NCBI GenBank assembly: GCA_001600415.1
Contig: BCJX01000026.1
Span: forward strand, 35,367-71,529
DNA: 36,163 nt
Reading direction: 5' to 3'
Origin: Pascua guehoae
Taxonomy: Eukaryota; Basidiomycota; Tremellomycetes; Trichosporonales; Trichosporonaceae
Notes under the pieces: model-generated
The model's database searches: none
What the model saw: the letters and a program-made list of their open reading frames with translations, nothing else
Told to the model about the DNA's origin: nothing
Shown: piece by piece, positions 18,924 to 29,235 of the stretch
Position numbering within the stretch: position 1 is the stretch's first letter
Layout of the letters: every line of letters begins with the position of its first letter
Made by a program: the position numbers and the translations under genes

Positions 18924-21800
18924 CTCCCACTCGCTCAGAGGGCTGTAATGTTGGTAGGAGTTGGAGTTTGTCTCTGAGTCGTTTAAACAAGTCTCTGGAG
19001 AGATACTTGGTTAAAATGTCGGCCAAGTTGTTTTCAGAGGCGATATGCTGTAGATTGATCGATTTGTCGAGCACCATCTCTCTCAGGAAGTGGTGGTGAA
19101 TGTCGATCTGCTTAGAACGCTCATGGTTGACCGGATTGCGCGATAGGGCGATCGACCCTCTATTGTCGTTGTATATGAGGATTGCTGAGTCGTTATTTTC
19201 GAAACCTAGCTCAATAAGAAGTCGTTTGAGCCAGATTGAGTGTCTTGCTGTGTCCACAGACGCCATGTACTCAGCTTCGGTTGTAGAGAGGGCCACAGTT
19301 GGTTGTAAACGCGATTTCCAAGCGATTGTAGCACCAAAGCATCGAAAAACATAATCTGTAGTTGATCGGCAGTTGTTTCGATCGCCAGCCCAGTCTGCAT
19401 CGCAGAAACCAGTCAGTTTGGTGTTTTGAAGTGTTGAATGGTCGGATTCAGAGTCTTGAAACCCTTTGGCTGCTGTTTGGCTGTCGTTGCTTTCAAGGGT
19501 TTGAATGGATGCTTTCGATTCATTGAAAGTTTCGATTTTTCGATCGCTTGTTTCGATTTTTCGATCACTTTTTCGATCGCTTTTTCGATCGATTACTTCG
19601 ATTTCTTGATCGTTTCCAGTGAAGGTGAGGGCGTAATTGATCGTTCCTTTGAGGTATCGAAGTAAATGCTTTGCAGCATTGTAATGGGCCTTGCTCCACT
19701 TCGAAATGAACCTGCACAGCGTGTTTGCAGCGTGGGATGTGTCCAATCGAGATATTGTTGAAAGATAGAGCAATGAACCAGCGAGTTGAGGATAAGGAAG
19801 GTGTTTGGCCGCTTCAAACTCTGTCTCGGTCGCAACTAAGGCGTGAAAGCCTTGCTGTAGCGGTGTCTGGGCTGGATTGCACTCAGACATGTTGAACTTC
19901 TCTAGGATTGCGTTTACGTAGTGATGTTGCGATATCTGGAGTGTTCTGTTCGATCGGTTTCGGATTATGTTGAATCCAAGGAAGTAGTTTGCGTCTCCAG
20001 AGTCTGAACATTTGAATGCGTCGTTTAAGTCGCGTTTAAAGTCGTTTAGGACGTTTCGATCGTTACAGGCGATAAGTTGATCGTCTACATGCACTGATAG
20101 CATGAGAATCGAGTTCGATTTGCGGCGAATATAGAGACAGGAGTCCCCAGTTGTAGGTTGTAGGCCTTGTGATCGGAGCCAAGAGTCGAGTTTGCGATTG
20201 AAACACCTGGGAGATTGCTTTAAGCCATAGAGCGACTTGTTTAACAAAAGATCTTTCGAGTTTGGGATGTTACTGCCCTCTGGTGGTTCGACATAGACTG
20301 TTTCTTCAAGTTCGCCGTTTAGGAACGCGGCTTTGATGTCTACTTGGTCGCATTCGAGGTCGAAATAGTTGACAATGGCGAGAAATAGCGGGTTGAGTCC
20401 TTGTGTGTAACTGCAGAGAACAGTTTGTTGTATTCGATTCCAGGGATTTGCCTGAAGCCTTTAGCAACCCATCTGGCCTTGTATTCGTTTGGTTTGCCTG
20501 TTTCGCCGTCGATTTTGCGTGTAAAAACCCATTTAGCAGGAACAGTATGTTGTTTGTTTCGTTCAACCACAGTAAAGACCTTGTACTTTGCCCTTTTAGC
20601 AAGTTCGGCTTCAATTGCCTTCTCCCACTGCTCCCACTCAATTGAGTGTCGGGCTTATTGATATGTTGATGGGGTATTGATCGAAATAGACGAATAGGAC
20701 AGGTCGGAAATAACGTCCAGTGGGTCCTTAGATGTAGCATCGCTTTCGTTTTCGCTTTCGTTTTCGTTTTCGTTGTAGTTGATCCTTGGGATCGATCGAA
20801 GTCTCCCACTGGAACGAGTAGTGGTAGAGGAATCGTGCGATAACTCCCGATTGGTCCATCGTACCGTTGCGTTAAGGGTATCATCTGAAAGAGCGTGTTG
20901 AGAAGGTCCTGGATGGCTTGAACCATCCTGGGCATTCGACCTAGAAGGCTGTGATCGAGGGTGGTCGAAATCGAAAGTTTCGATTTGTTCCATTTGAGGC
21001 TCAATTGGACTTCGATCGAAAGTTTCGTTTTGAAAGGGCGATATCTCCTGAACGGCTGGGCCGATTGAGGAAGTTGTTGGATATTCAGAATCCTCGCTAT
21101 CTGAATGTGGTGGATGGCTCTCGATTTGGGAGCGATTCGAGGAAGTTTCGATTTGAAGTCCATATCGCTCGGTTTCGGACAAAAAATCGAATAACTCGTG
21201 ATCGGCTGGACGGATTTGAGAATTGTCCTCACCAGGTGAAAGTTCAGGTGTGGATTGACCTTGAGCGCTTGTTCGATCGGAAAAATTCGAACCGGAAGGC
21301 TGTGATCGAGAATTATCGAAATCGAAAGTGTCCAACATGTCAGATTGGGGCTTGTTGTGAACGTTTGGGTTTTCGTGATTTTCGTTTCGATTTTCGATCG
21401 ATCCAGTGGTTGTTTCTTTGATGTTGGGAGGGTGCTTAGGGTGGCTTCGGGTGCTGAATCGGCCTGTGTTGTCAAATTGGCCTTTAGGAAAGACAACATC
21501 CCTGGAAACGATAATTTTCGTGCTGTGGGACGTTTCAGAGTCCAGAATGCGATAATTGCGCGTTCCTTCCAAATATCCCAGAAGAAAGCCTTTCTTGTAG
21601 CGCGGTGAAAGTTTATTGGTGTTTGTATGGTCTCTGTAGTAGAGTTGTGCACCAAACGGTTGTAGGTGATCGAAGTGAGCCATTGAACCTTGTTGTTTTC
21701 GCCAGATATCCTCTGGAATGGTCTTGTGTGGTCCAGAGGGGCTGTAATTGCGAGTATAGACGATGTAGTTTGCTGCTTCGGCCCAGAATTGTGGTGGAAG
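18924..21800 (-). pseudogene. Ty1/copia pol: integrase C-part, RT, RNase H
   Basis: Minus strand, order integrase - RT - RNase H, which is diagnostic for copia. Integrase begins abruptly with LPPQFWAEAANYIVYTRNYS, so the zinc domain and catalytic core are missing. HFDHLQPFGAQLYYRDH, RYKKGFLLGY and ISRDVVFPKG follow. After an acidic linker comes a TAA at 20654-20652 (CAA by one transition), then RT: SIEWEQWEKAIEAELAKRAK, KWVFTRKIDGETGKPNEYKA, a shift near 20395, VDIKAAFLNGELEE, SLYGLKQSPR and the active site VHVDDQLI. RNase H: TGFCDADWAGD, STTEAEYMA, HHFLREM and ADILTKYLSRDLF. A tract encoding IDRKSDRKSDRKIETSDRK sits between RT and RNase H. Apart from one stop and one shift the frame is open. 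Confidence 0.92.
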
Positions 21801-22386
21801 TGTCGAAATATAGTGCCCAGAGGCCTGTAGATGCGCCCAATATCGCCCCTCGGCTCGATTTGCACCCTCTAAGGCCGCAAATAACGCAATCCGACTCGGA
21901 ATCGCCTCAACCCAACGCCCTAGACACGCTAGGGCGTCGTTGACGCCCCTAGGGCCTCGTTTCGGCCCCTAGGGCGTCGGATTAAGCGCCAGGGCGTCGG
22001 TTTCACTCAATCCCCGCCGTTTCGACCCCTGTTTCGACTTATCCGCACTCTGAGACGTCTCAGAACGCCCGAAACTGTCCCAGAAGTGCCCCACACCCCT
22101 GGGCACGGTCCACACACAGTCTAGACTTCGTTTCAGCACCCAGGGGTACCGTTTAGGACCTCAGAACGTGGGTCCAGACCGTTCTTAAGCGTTTCCCCTT
22201 GTTTTGGCTGTGTGCTACACTTAGGGGAACACTGCAGACGCGTTCCCTTCGCTTAAACAGCACCGCAACTTGTAGGAAATCGCCCAAGTAGCCTAGCAAC
22301 TTGTACATATATAAGAGGGCGCTTTGAGCATGTGGGAATGTCAACAACTTTGCCCTTTTGACCTTCCTTTTCATATCTTGAAAAGA
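21801..22386 (+). repeat. Copia LTR, plus orientation
   Basis: It starts TGTCGAAATA at 21801, abutting truncated integrase coding, and carries TATATAAG at 22307-22314. U3 contains repeated blocks such as CGCCCTAG and CCCTAGGGC (about 21915-21985). It is an inverted match to 18338-18923. Being in opposite orientation to the pol, it cannot be that element's own 5' LTR in normal order. Confidence 0.87.
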
Positions 22387-22489
22387 AGCCCAGTGCTTTA
22401 AAAGGCAAGCCCCAGGCTTATATAAACCTGCCCTCTCTCCTGGGGCCCAAACAAGGGCAACCATAAGGTCATTCTCCAGACACACAATT
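22387..22489 (+). promoter_or_regulatory. Leader with TATA box before Ty3 protease frame
   Basis: CTTATATAAACC near 22416-22427 lies about 65 bp before the ATG at 22490. It may be the remnant U3/R of the Ty3 element whose LTR was cut by the copia LTR. Confidence 0.4.
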
Positions 22490-24398
22490 ATGGCTCCAAC
22501 AACAATGAAATCGGCAAAATCGCCAACTCCACCCACCACTTTGCAGGACCATCTCTGCCTGCCCATCATGATCTCGCACAACAACAGTGAATACAACACA
22601 TATGCCATGATTAGTTCAAGAGCTATGAACAGCTTTGTCAATCCTGAATTCCTCGCTACCACAAAAATCCCTCAAGTCACCAAGAGTACCCCTCTTGAAG
22701 TCCAAGTAGTAGATGGCCGACCTATTGTGACTGGTCCCATCACACACCACACCATCCCATCAAGTTATCCATCCCAGGTCATGAGGAAATGATTTCCCTT
22801 GACATTACCTCCATCAGCGAATATGCCATTATTCTGGGCATCCCATGGCTCACGTCACACAACCCCTTGGTTAATTGGACAACCCAGTCCATTACATTCC
22901 CACACTGTCATCAACAGTGTTCCTCGGCATCCAGCACCTCCATCAAGTCTGGCAACCTGTTGAGCAAGACTGCTCCAGGTACACACACAAAATCCAGCAA
23001 CTCCGGCACCCTGTCAAGTGAAAATGATCCAGGTTCGCAGATCAAGAACATCCAGTCCAGCACCCTGTCAAGTGCGACAGCTCCAGGTTTGCACATCCAA
23101 TCCCACTATTCAGCACCTCAAAATTCGACAACATCATCTGGCTTGACCATTCAACAAGCAGATGCTTCCAGGTTCATCCTGACCATTCAACAGGTGAACA
23201 ACTCCAAGTCTGGCTGGACAATTCCACAAGCAGACAATCCATCCAGGTTCGGCTTGACAATTCCACAGGTGAACAACTCCAGGTCTGGCTTGACAATTCC
23301 ATGAGCAGACATCCCTGCGAAACCTCTTAAGATTTCGCTTGTCTCAGCAGCAGGATTTCGCTCTGCTCTGAAGACTTCCTGTCTTTATGGTGTCACCACT
23401 ATGAATCAAGTCTCTGGTCCCATTGACCCTCCTCCAGCTGAGGGTGATGATGACAAACAACCTTGTGATATTGGGTTACTCCGCTGACAAGTACCCATCG
23501 AATTCCAAGATTTCCTCCCTGTATTTGACAAGAAGAACTTCAAAAAGCTCCTGGAACATGGTGCATATGATCATGTGATTGGATGTGAAGGGAATGTGCA
23601 AATGATTGTCTACTTGGATGATATCCTCATCTACTACAAAACAAGGGACAAACATGTCAATCATGTGAAGATGGTCTTGGAACGACTTCGACAACACTCT
23701 CTGTGGGCAAACGCAGAGAAGTGTGAATTCTTCAAGCACTCAATCAAATTCTTGGGATACATTGTCTCTGATAAAGGCATTAGTATGGACCCCAAGAAAG
23801 TCCAAGTGATTATCACCTGGCCAACACCAAAAAACATCTGTGATGTTCAATCCTTCCTTGGGTTCGCAAACTTTTACAGGTGCTTTGTCAAGAGCTATTC
23901 AAAGGTCACCAGGCCATTAACACGACTTCTCTGCAAGGAGGTTAAGTTCATATGGGATGACCAAGAACAGCAAGCATTCAACACCCTCAAATCGGCCTTC
24001 ACCACTGCACCAATACTCCAACACTTCCAGCCTATGAAACCAATCATCATTGAATCTGATGCATCCGACTTTGCAATGGCAGGCATACTATCACACTCCA
24101 TTGACGATAAACTCTACCCAGTGGCCTATTATTACTCCCCAAAACTATCCAACCCCAAACTCAACTATGAAATATACGACAAGGAAATGCTTGCAATCGT
24201 GGAAGCATTCAAGCACTGGCGTGCATACCTCGAAGGTTCACCAAACATCATGGTCTACACTGACCACAAGAACCTTGAATATTTCACCACCTCCAAGGTT
24301 CTCAATCTCCCCCAACCAGATGGGCCAAACTCCTGGCTCATTTCGACTTCACAATTGTATATTGTCCTGGCACCAAGATGGGCAAACCTGATGCCTTG
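22490..24398 (+). pseudogene. Ty3/gypsy protease, RT and RNase H, no gag or integrase
   Basis: The frame starts MAPTTMKSAKSPTPPTTLQD. The protease-like region has MISSRAMNSFVNPEF where a D-S-G-A motif is expected, so the catalytic Asp is lost, but the later IILGIPWLTSHNPLVNW block is typical. A repeat-filled linker follows (22936-23310), then FQDFLPVFDKKNFKKLLEHG and YDHVIG. RT then jumps directly to the active site IVYLDDILIYY, so about 130 residues of fingers and palm are deleted. It continues KFLGYIVSDKGISMD and QSFLGFANFYRCFVKSYSKV. RNase H has IIESDASDFAMAGIL, YEIYDKEMLAIVEAF, VYTDHKNLEYF and GTKMGKPDAL before the LTR. Stops and shifts split it (22792, 23304, about 24310). Confidence 0.9.
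22936..23310 (+). repeat. Two coding tandem arrays in the protease-RT linker
   Basis: The first array (about 22936-23100) has three units of about 60 nt encoding variants of SGTLSSE.DPG.QIKN. The second (about 23140-23310) has about five 39-nt units encoding variants of TIPQVNNSRSGL / TIPQADNPSRFGL. The second array also exists in the fragment at 16490-16770. Confidence 0.75.
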
Positions 24399-24868
24399 TT
24401 TAATGATCCTCTTGTCGCCATTTGTTCACTTTTCACCATGGTCACCTCACGGGCCAGATCAGACGACTCAACAGTGCCTCCCTCAGCCCTCGGGTGAACC
24501 CTCGGCCTGCTTTAGCCATGACCAACCCTCCACTTCAGTCATGTGCGCCGGCAAACATGGCTGATCCCAGCAGCCTAAGGGTCACGCTCCGAACATGGCG
24601 CCCCTCTTCAGGGTATATAGTGACAGATCCATAGTCTGTTTGTACTCTAAGCCATGTTACTGCGCATCAAGTCTTGACTTCGTTGCGCAGCATGATCCCG
24701 CCATCACTGTTGTCATAGCAAGCAGCTCGGCAGCAACCCCATCTAGCATCGCCGATACGGTTCCTCAAGAGCATCGCCCCGATGTCCAATCCAGTTGAGA
24801 TGGAGCAGACCAGGTGAGTGATAGCTAGTGGTTCACACTGTGCACTTGCCGGTTCCGCACTTGTGACA
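24399..24868 (+). repeat. Ty3-type LTR, plus orientation
   Basis: It matches the inverted copy at 30171-30638 over nearly equal length. The end reads CGCACTTGTGACA. The start aligns with TGTAACGATCC of the other copy but reads TTTAATGATCC, so the TG is mutated. TATA (GGGTATATAG) is near 24609. The shared block ATAGTCT.TTTGTACTCTAAGCCATG lies just after it. It directly follows RNase H coding. No TSD was found. Confidence 0.75.
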
Positions 24869-25329
24869 AGGTAACATGGCTTTAACCATGTTCCCCTTGC
24901 TAGACGGTCTCCCAGCCATCTCAGGTGACCTCGCTGCACCACCCAGCCCCATTTTGCTGCCTCCAATGCATTCATGTTGTGCTCGCCACTTGACTGCATT
25001 GATTTCGAATCCCCACTGCCTCTACACACCCTCGAACTCACAATGTGACAAGTAGCAACACCACACTTCACCTCGAGGTGTGTTTTCTGTCCCGAACGGC
25101 GCTCTGATGACATGAGAAGCAGCTTGCTTCCACATCGGTGCTGACCAAGCATGGTGCTCGCACCATTGTTCCCGCTCTCGAGTCGAACGTCTTGTCCCCA
25201 GCCAGATCACCGACTTGAGTAACATATAAACCCTCACCCTCTTCTCCTCTTCTGTTGTCCACACTCCTCCTCTCCCCTCTCCCCTCCAGCCAGTGACAAC
25301 TTCTCTTCCTCCCTCTATACCCACTCACA
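24869..25329 (+). promoter_or_regulatory. Upstream region with TATA and CT-rich leader
   Basis: AACATATAAACC near 25220 is followed by a strongly pyrimidine-rich leader (25230-25320) up to the ATG at 25330. It may be the U3/R/U5 of the element carrying the gag-like frame, but no LTR pair was found. Confidence 0.4.
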
Positions 25330-27475
25330 ATGGCTACTCCTGATGACCAGGGAGGCCCACCTCCCCATCCCGACTACCCTTTCTGGCAACCCTCGAGCCA
25401 GGGGACCACCCCAATCATACCCAACACCCCCAACCCAAGTTCAGCTACCCTCCAAGCGACGACAAGTGCCCTGGCCACTCCCTCTGGCCTGCAAACCAGC
25501 ACTGGTCCTCCGCCTGTACCCACTCGGTGTCGTCCTATTTTGGCAACACTTCCCTTCTCTAGGGACAACACTCCTGCCAGCTCGGCGCCATCCAGCTCAG
25601 GAGCCCTAGGATTTGTTCTGCCCAGCCACCCTAGGAACCCCATTTTCACAGACCCCACCTTCCAACCAGGGTCTGGGGGTGAGCCCCTGACCCTGTCCAT
25701 GACATTGACTGGCACCGTCCAGCCTCAGCACTAGTCGATGATGACAACCATCTATAGGACTGCCGGCCAAGGTCTCCAGATGTCATGGAGTCTCAATCAC
25801 TAGAGGACATCAGATAGAGTCCGGAAGCAAAGGAGGTCCTAAACACAACATAAGTAGAGTGGTCTGGGTTCTACGTCTAGCAGGCTATGCCCAAGCAGCT
25901 ATAAGGCAGAGTGCAACACCAAGTCAAGCCATCATCAGTCCAGCTGATAGATGAGAGTGGCTCAGAAGAGTTTATGGAGAAGAGTATATTGACAAACTAG
26001 ATAGCTACCAGAAGTAATCCTTATATACCTGGAGGCGGGGTTCGGTGCTCGTACTGCTTGTACTACAAGTCTCCGCCCAGTGTTGAGTCATGGAGAGGTG
26101 TTGCGAGACATATGTGGAAGTGTAGTGGAGCGTGCACGTGTATGGTGGAGCCATTCCAAGATGTGTAGAGGCATGCAAGATGTGTAGGGGTGTTGCGAGA
26201 TGTGACTGGGGTCATGTATGTTAAGGAGGGATAGTTGTATGTGATGGGACATTACAAACCATCATGGGTTCCCAAGACTTGGCATCATTTGCCATGCTGC
26301 AAGGCAATCCCTTTGTGGTTCCCAAACCAACTGGCACTTTACCTCCGATCCCGGCGTCATGGGAACCAACAGCACACAGCCAGGACACCTCCTCCACCAA
26401 ACCGTCCAGCCACTCTCGAGCGGCAACGACCAGTTCTGTGGCACCAACTGGGACTGCAGGACCCTTGGGCACTGCCGCTGCAACAGGTGGACCCTCTGGC
26501 TCGGTTCGGATTCAAGGGTCTGGCCATTTTTAGAAGGACGACGACGGCAACTGGTGGTAAGCCATTCCTGATCCTTCCCAGACTGAAGGATACTGATGGC
26601 AATGGTGCCCCGTAGAGCCACCAGGCCTAGCCAATGCACCCCCTCAGTCATCTCCACTGATCCCATTCCCAGCCAGCCTGCAGCACCCACTGGGGGTACT
26701 TCCATTGCCCTCCTTGTGGTCTTCAACACGACCTCCATCTCGTGGCAGCAGGACCACGACTCCACAAGCTGGTCCTTCCGGTGCCCCACCTGCACCATGG
26801 CCACCGGAACAGCCTCCCGCAGGGCAGACTTCTGTTACTCAAGGACCCAGGCCCCAGCCCTCGCTCCTGAGCATGAGGGGCCTGACGACCCAAGCTGGAT
26901 CTCAGCAGGACACAAGCTCACCGGCTGCTCCCTCGCCAGACTACAACTTTGAAGCAGTCCTGCACGAGTACGGTGTCAACACTGGGCGCCCCGACATCAC
27001 GGCCACTGAGGCCTCTTTGGAGAACAACTTCTGGGACCTGGTTCAACAATGCCATGCTGAGTACCAACAATGACAACAGCAGACCACTGGGTCAGCTGTC
27101 CACCACCGCCAGACTACAAGGGTGCAGCACCAGCAAGTTCTGGCACCACGGACACCACCGCCCCCTCTGAACCTGGGCCCTCAGGCAGCCCAGCCCCCCC
27201 GCCCTCTGTCCCTCCTGACTCAAGCTTCACCCCCAAAGCAGGTGATGCCCCCGCAGGTTACATCCTTCAGTTGCCCTCCCCAAGGTCACTCGATGCCTGC
27301 GCAACTGTGCCCCAACATCTGCAGGGACAGACCACCACCAGTGAGATGACGAAGGAGTCCTCCCCTCCCCTGTCTCAATACAAGGGGAAACCCAAGGCAC
27401 CGCCAGCAGGTAACCCACCCCTAGGGGATATGAGTTCCGCCTACCCGCTGAACCCCAGTGCCCACACTGAGTACA
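25330..27475 (+). pseudogene. Proline-rich gag-like gene, split by a solo LTR
   Basis: The frame starts MATPDDQGGPPPHPDYPFWQ and is very rich in Pro, Ser, Thr and Gly, like the N-terminal part of many fungal Ty3 gag proteins. A TAG at 25732-25734 precedes the solo LTR at 25751-26256. After removal of the LTR and one target copy the frame goes on TTIMGSQDLASFAMLQGNPF. Later pieces, in shifted frames, contain YNFEAVLHEYGVNTGRPDI, SLENNFWDLVQQCHAEYQQ and Pro-rich text to about 27475. No capsid motif or zinc knuckle is certain, so a host Pro-rich protein remains possible. The Ty3 integrase at 29236-30170 could be the 3' half of the same element. Confidence 0.5.
25751..26256 (-). mobile_element. 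Solo LTR (506 bp), TSD AACCA
   Basis: In minus sense it starts TGTAATGTCC at 26256 and ends CCTATAGA at 25751, the terminal CA changed to GA. AACCA flanks it at 25746-25750 and 26257-26261. A minus-sense TATA box GGTATATAAGG lies near 26010-26020. Its start resembles that of the LTR ending at 14163 (TGTAATGG). The gag-like frame is continuous across the empty site, apart from the earlier TAG. Confidence 0.82.
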
Positions 27476-27776
27476 AGAAGATTATGAGGTGCCTTTTGGT
27501 CTTCTTGTTGTCGAAGAATTTGCTCCACATGCGGAGGGCAAGTTCAGTGCGCTGGCGGTTGTACTCGGAAAGCCTACAGGTTGCCTGTTGGTCATCCTTG
27601 CTGTCCTTGCCGTCATCTTCTTCATCATTCGATTTGCCGTAGATCTTGTCAAGCATGCCCACTTCGAGCATCTCCCTGAGGCGGCCGGCATCAGCAGCGG
27701 GACCATCATTGTCGTCGTCAATGCTCATCGTATCCTTGGCCTGGGCCTTGCCTTTGGCCGTAGCCTGGACAGGCAT
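27476..27776 (-). pseudogene. Fragment of an unknown acidic protein gene
   Basis: Starting at ATG 27776, the minus-strand frame reads MPVQATAKGKAQAKDTMSID and then an acidic stretch. It goes on to GRLREMLEVGMLDKIYGKSN, an Asp/Lys-rich segment, and RTELALRMWSKFFDNKKTKR. Codons stay sensible up to about 27476, where the sequence switches to the plus-strand gag-like frame, so the gene is cut. The function is not recognised and no retroelement motif was seen. A few plus-strand frames overlap it but look like shadows. Confidence 0.45.
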
Positions 27777-27779
27777 GAT

Positions 27780-28410
27780 CTGGGTACCATCAGTGACTGA
27801 AATTTTGCCTACACATGCAGAGTGCTAGTGCCTATAGAGTCTACAGATACTCATGGATGCTGTTGAGCTGACAGTGACAGGTACATCTTGTATTGCACAA
27901 GTCAGAGGAGGAAGGAATGGCCCAGAAGCTTTGGTGTGGTCAGCAAATGTATGGCCCATGCACAGCACCTGGTGCTAGCTATGAGTCGCAAGCTAGTTTA
28001 CTGATACTCACTGTTCGAGAGAGCAAGAAGGGGCTAGGAAGAGGGGAGGCGGTGAGGTGGTAAAGGAAGAGAGTAGAATGGCAGTTGTCAAAGGTGATGA
28101 GAAGGTAGAATGGCAGGTGTCAAAGGTGGTGGGAAGGGTGATGTGGAGAAGACAATGGTCGTCGCTGTGGATGGGCGTCGCTGTGCATGGGCATTGCTGG
28201 ATCGCTGGGTTGCCTGGCCCAGTCAAGCCTGACTGTGGTGCCAACTCTGACTGCAGCACGGCCCACCAACTCTACCCCTGTCACAGACCCTGGCGCAACA
28301 CACAACTCTGTACTCCGTCATGCTGTGCCCCACACACAGCACAGACCCCTTCCACCTGGGCTGCAGCCGCCACCACCACTGTTGTTACACCCACCCTCCC
28401 ATCTTCTTGT
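27780..28410. other. No gene recognised
   Basis: It includes a short direct repeat, AGAATGGCAGTTGTCAAAGG and AGAATGGCAGGTGTCAAAGG (about 28074 and 28107). A plus-strand Pro/Thr-rich frame at 28187-28510 has no recognised domain. Confidence 0.3.
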
Positions 28411-28902
28411 ACTTTCAGGGCCGAAGGCAGCCGTCGCCACTGGTCACAGAATCATGCAATGCATGGTAACATGGTTGCAGCATACTCTTGTTAGGTTGTT
28501 AAGTTGTTAGCTTGTTACCTCTGATCAACCGTGGCAGGCCTGCCACAGCTGGTGTCATGCAGTGGGGCAGCTGTGCAGGCTGTACCACAGCTAGTTGTGA
28601 GGGCCCAGAATGAGGGCAGCATGCCGATCAATGGTGCAGACGGATGGACGGTGCAGACGGATGGATGGCGCCGACGGATCGGTGCAGATGGTTCAGTGCA
28701 GAGTGAATGGAGGACAAAAGGCCAGCAGGCCAGCAGCAAACATAACCGCCACTTCTTTTAGCTGTCCTGAGAGAATGGTGGGCAGGGCACTTCAAACGCC
28801 CCAGGCCCACCACCATTTGCATCTTTGCTTCCGACAGCTTGTTCTGGTGCATATTTTCTAGCTTTTATCCGGGCTACTGTGGGGCAGGTTGGCCCTGAAA
28901 GT
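28411..28902. repeat. Possible fold-back element with 12-bp inverted ends
   Basis: ACTTTCAGGGCC (28411-28422) and GGCCCTGAAAGT (28891-28902) are exact inverted ends 492 bp apart. No target duplication is visible outside. The left end and its flank (CCCACC...TTC.TGTACTTTCAGGGCC) recur at 29163-29200, so this is a repeated terminus. The inside holds a small GGTGCAGACGGATGGA tandem (about 28637-28690). Confidence 0.45.
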
Positions 28903-29092
28903 TCGCGCTGATCGCTCTGGCAGCCGGTGGGAGACTTGGTGACGTGGCAGTTGGTGCAGAGCATGCAGGATCGCAGGAACTCATGTGGCTGGCAGGCAGC
29001 ATTTTTCATCTCACAATTTTACAATTTTATCCCCCGACACTTCATCCTCCACCTGCCCCAATCTCTCGGCTGCAGGCTGCCCCCTGCCAGGC

Positions 29093-29171
29093 GAATGGTG
29101 GGACACTCATCTTTGACAGATTGAAATCAGGTACCCTGATTTGATCCCTTAAGGATGGTGTCCCACCATTC
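29093..29171. repeat. Nested inverted repeats (14-bp and 8-bp arms)
   Basis: GAATGGTGGGACAC (29093-29106) pairs exactly with 29158-29171. Inside it AAATCAGG-TAC-CCTGATTT forms a second palindrome (29124-29142). The segment could fold into one long two-part hairpin. Confidence 0.75.
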
Positions 29172-29183
29172 CCACCTTCGTGT

Positions 29184-29210
29184 ACTTTCAGGGCCAAAGG
29201 CCCTGAAAGT
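29184..29210. repeat. Perfect hairpin, 12-bp stem and AAA loop
   Basis: ACTTTCAGGGCC at 29184-29195 pairs with GGCCCTGAAAGT at 29199-29210. The arm equals the inverted ends of 28411-28902. It lies 26 bp before recognisable RNase H coding. Confidence 0.8.
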
Positions 29211-29235
29211 CCGCTCCAGTGGGAATCGCCTATTC

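Noticed and set aside
20306..21865. 519-codon minus-strand frame
   Set aside because: It is out of frame with copia integrase and RT for most of its length. The true coding (RYKKGFLLGY, KWVFTRKIDG) lies in the other frames.
26028..26085. GGCGG...CCGCC hairpin with a TTCG-like loop, tRNA-like at first sight
   Set aside because: No cloverleaf or T-arm could be built. It lies within a solo LTR near its TATA box.
28280..28305. DPGATHN, similar to a Ty3 protease DSGATHN motif
   Set aside because: The surrounding sequence shows no protease block and the key Ser is Pro. Probably chance in a Pro/Thr-rich frame.
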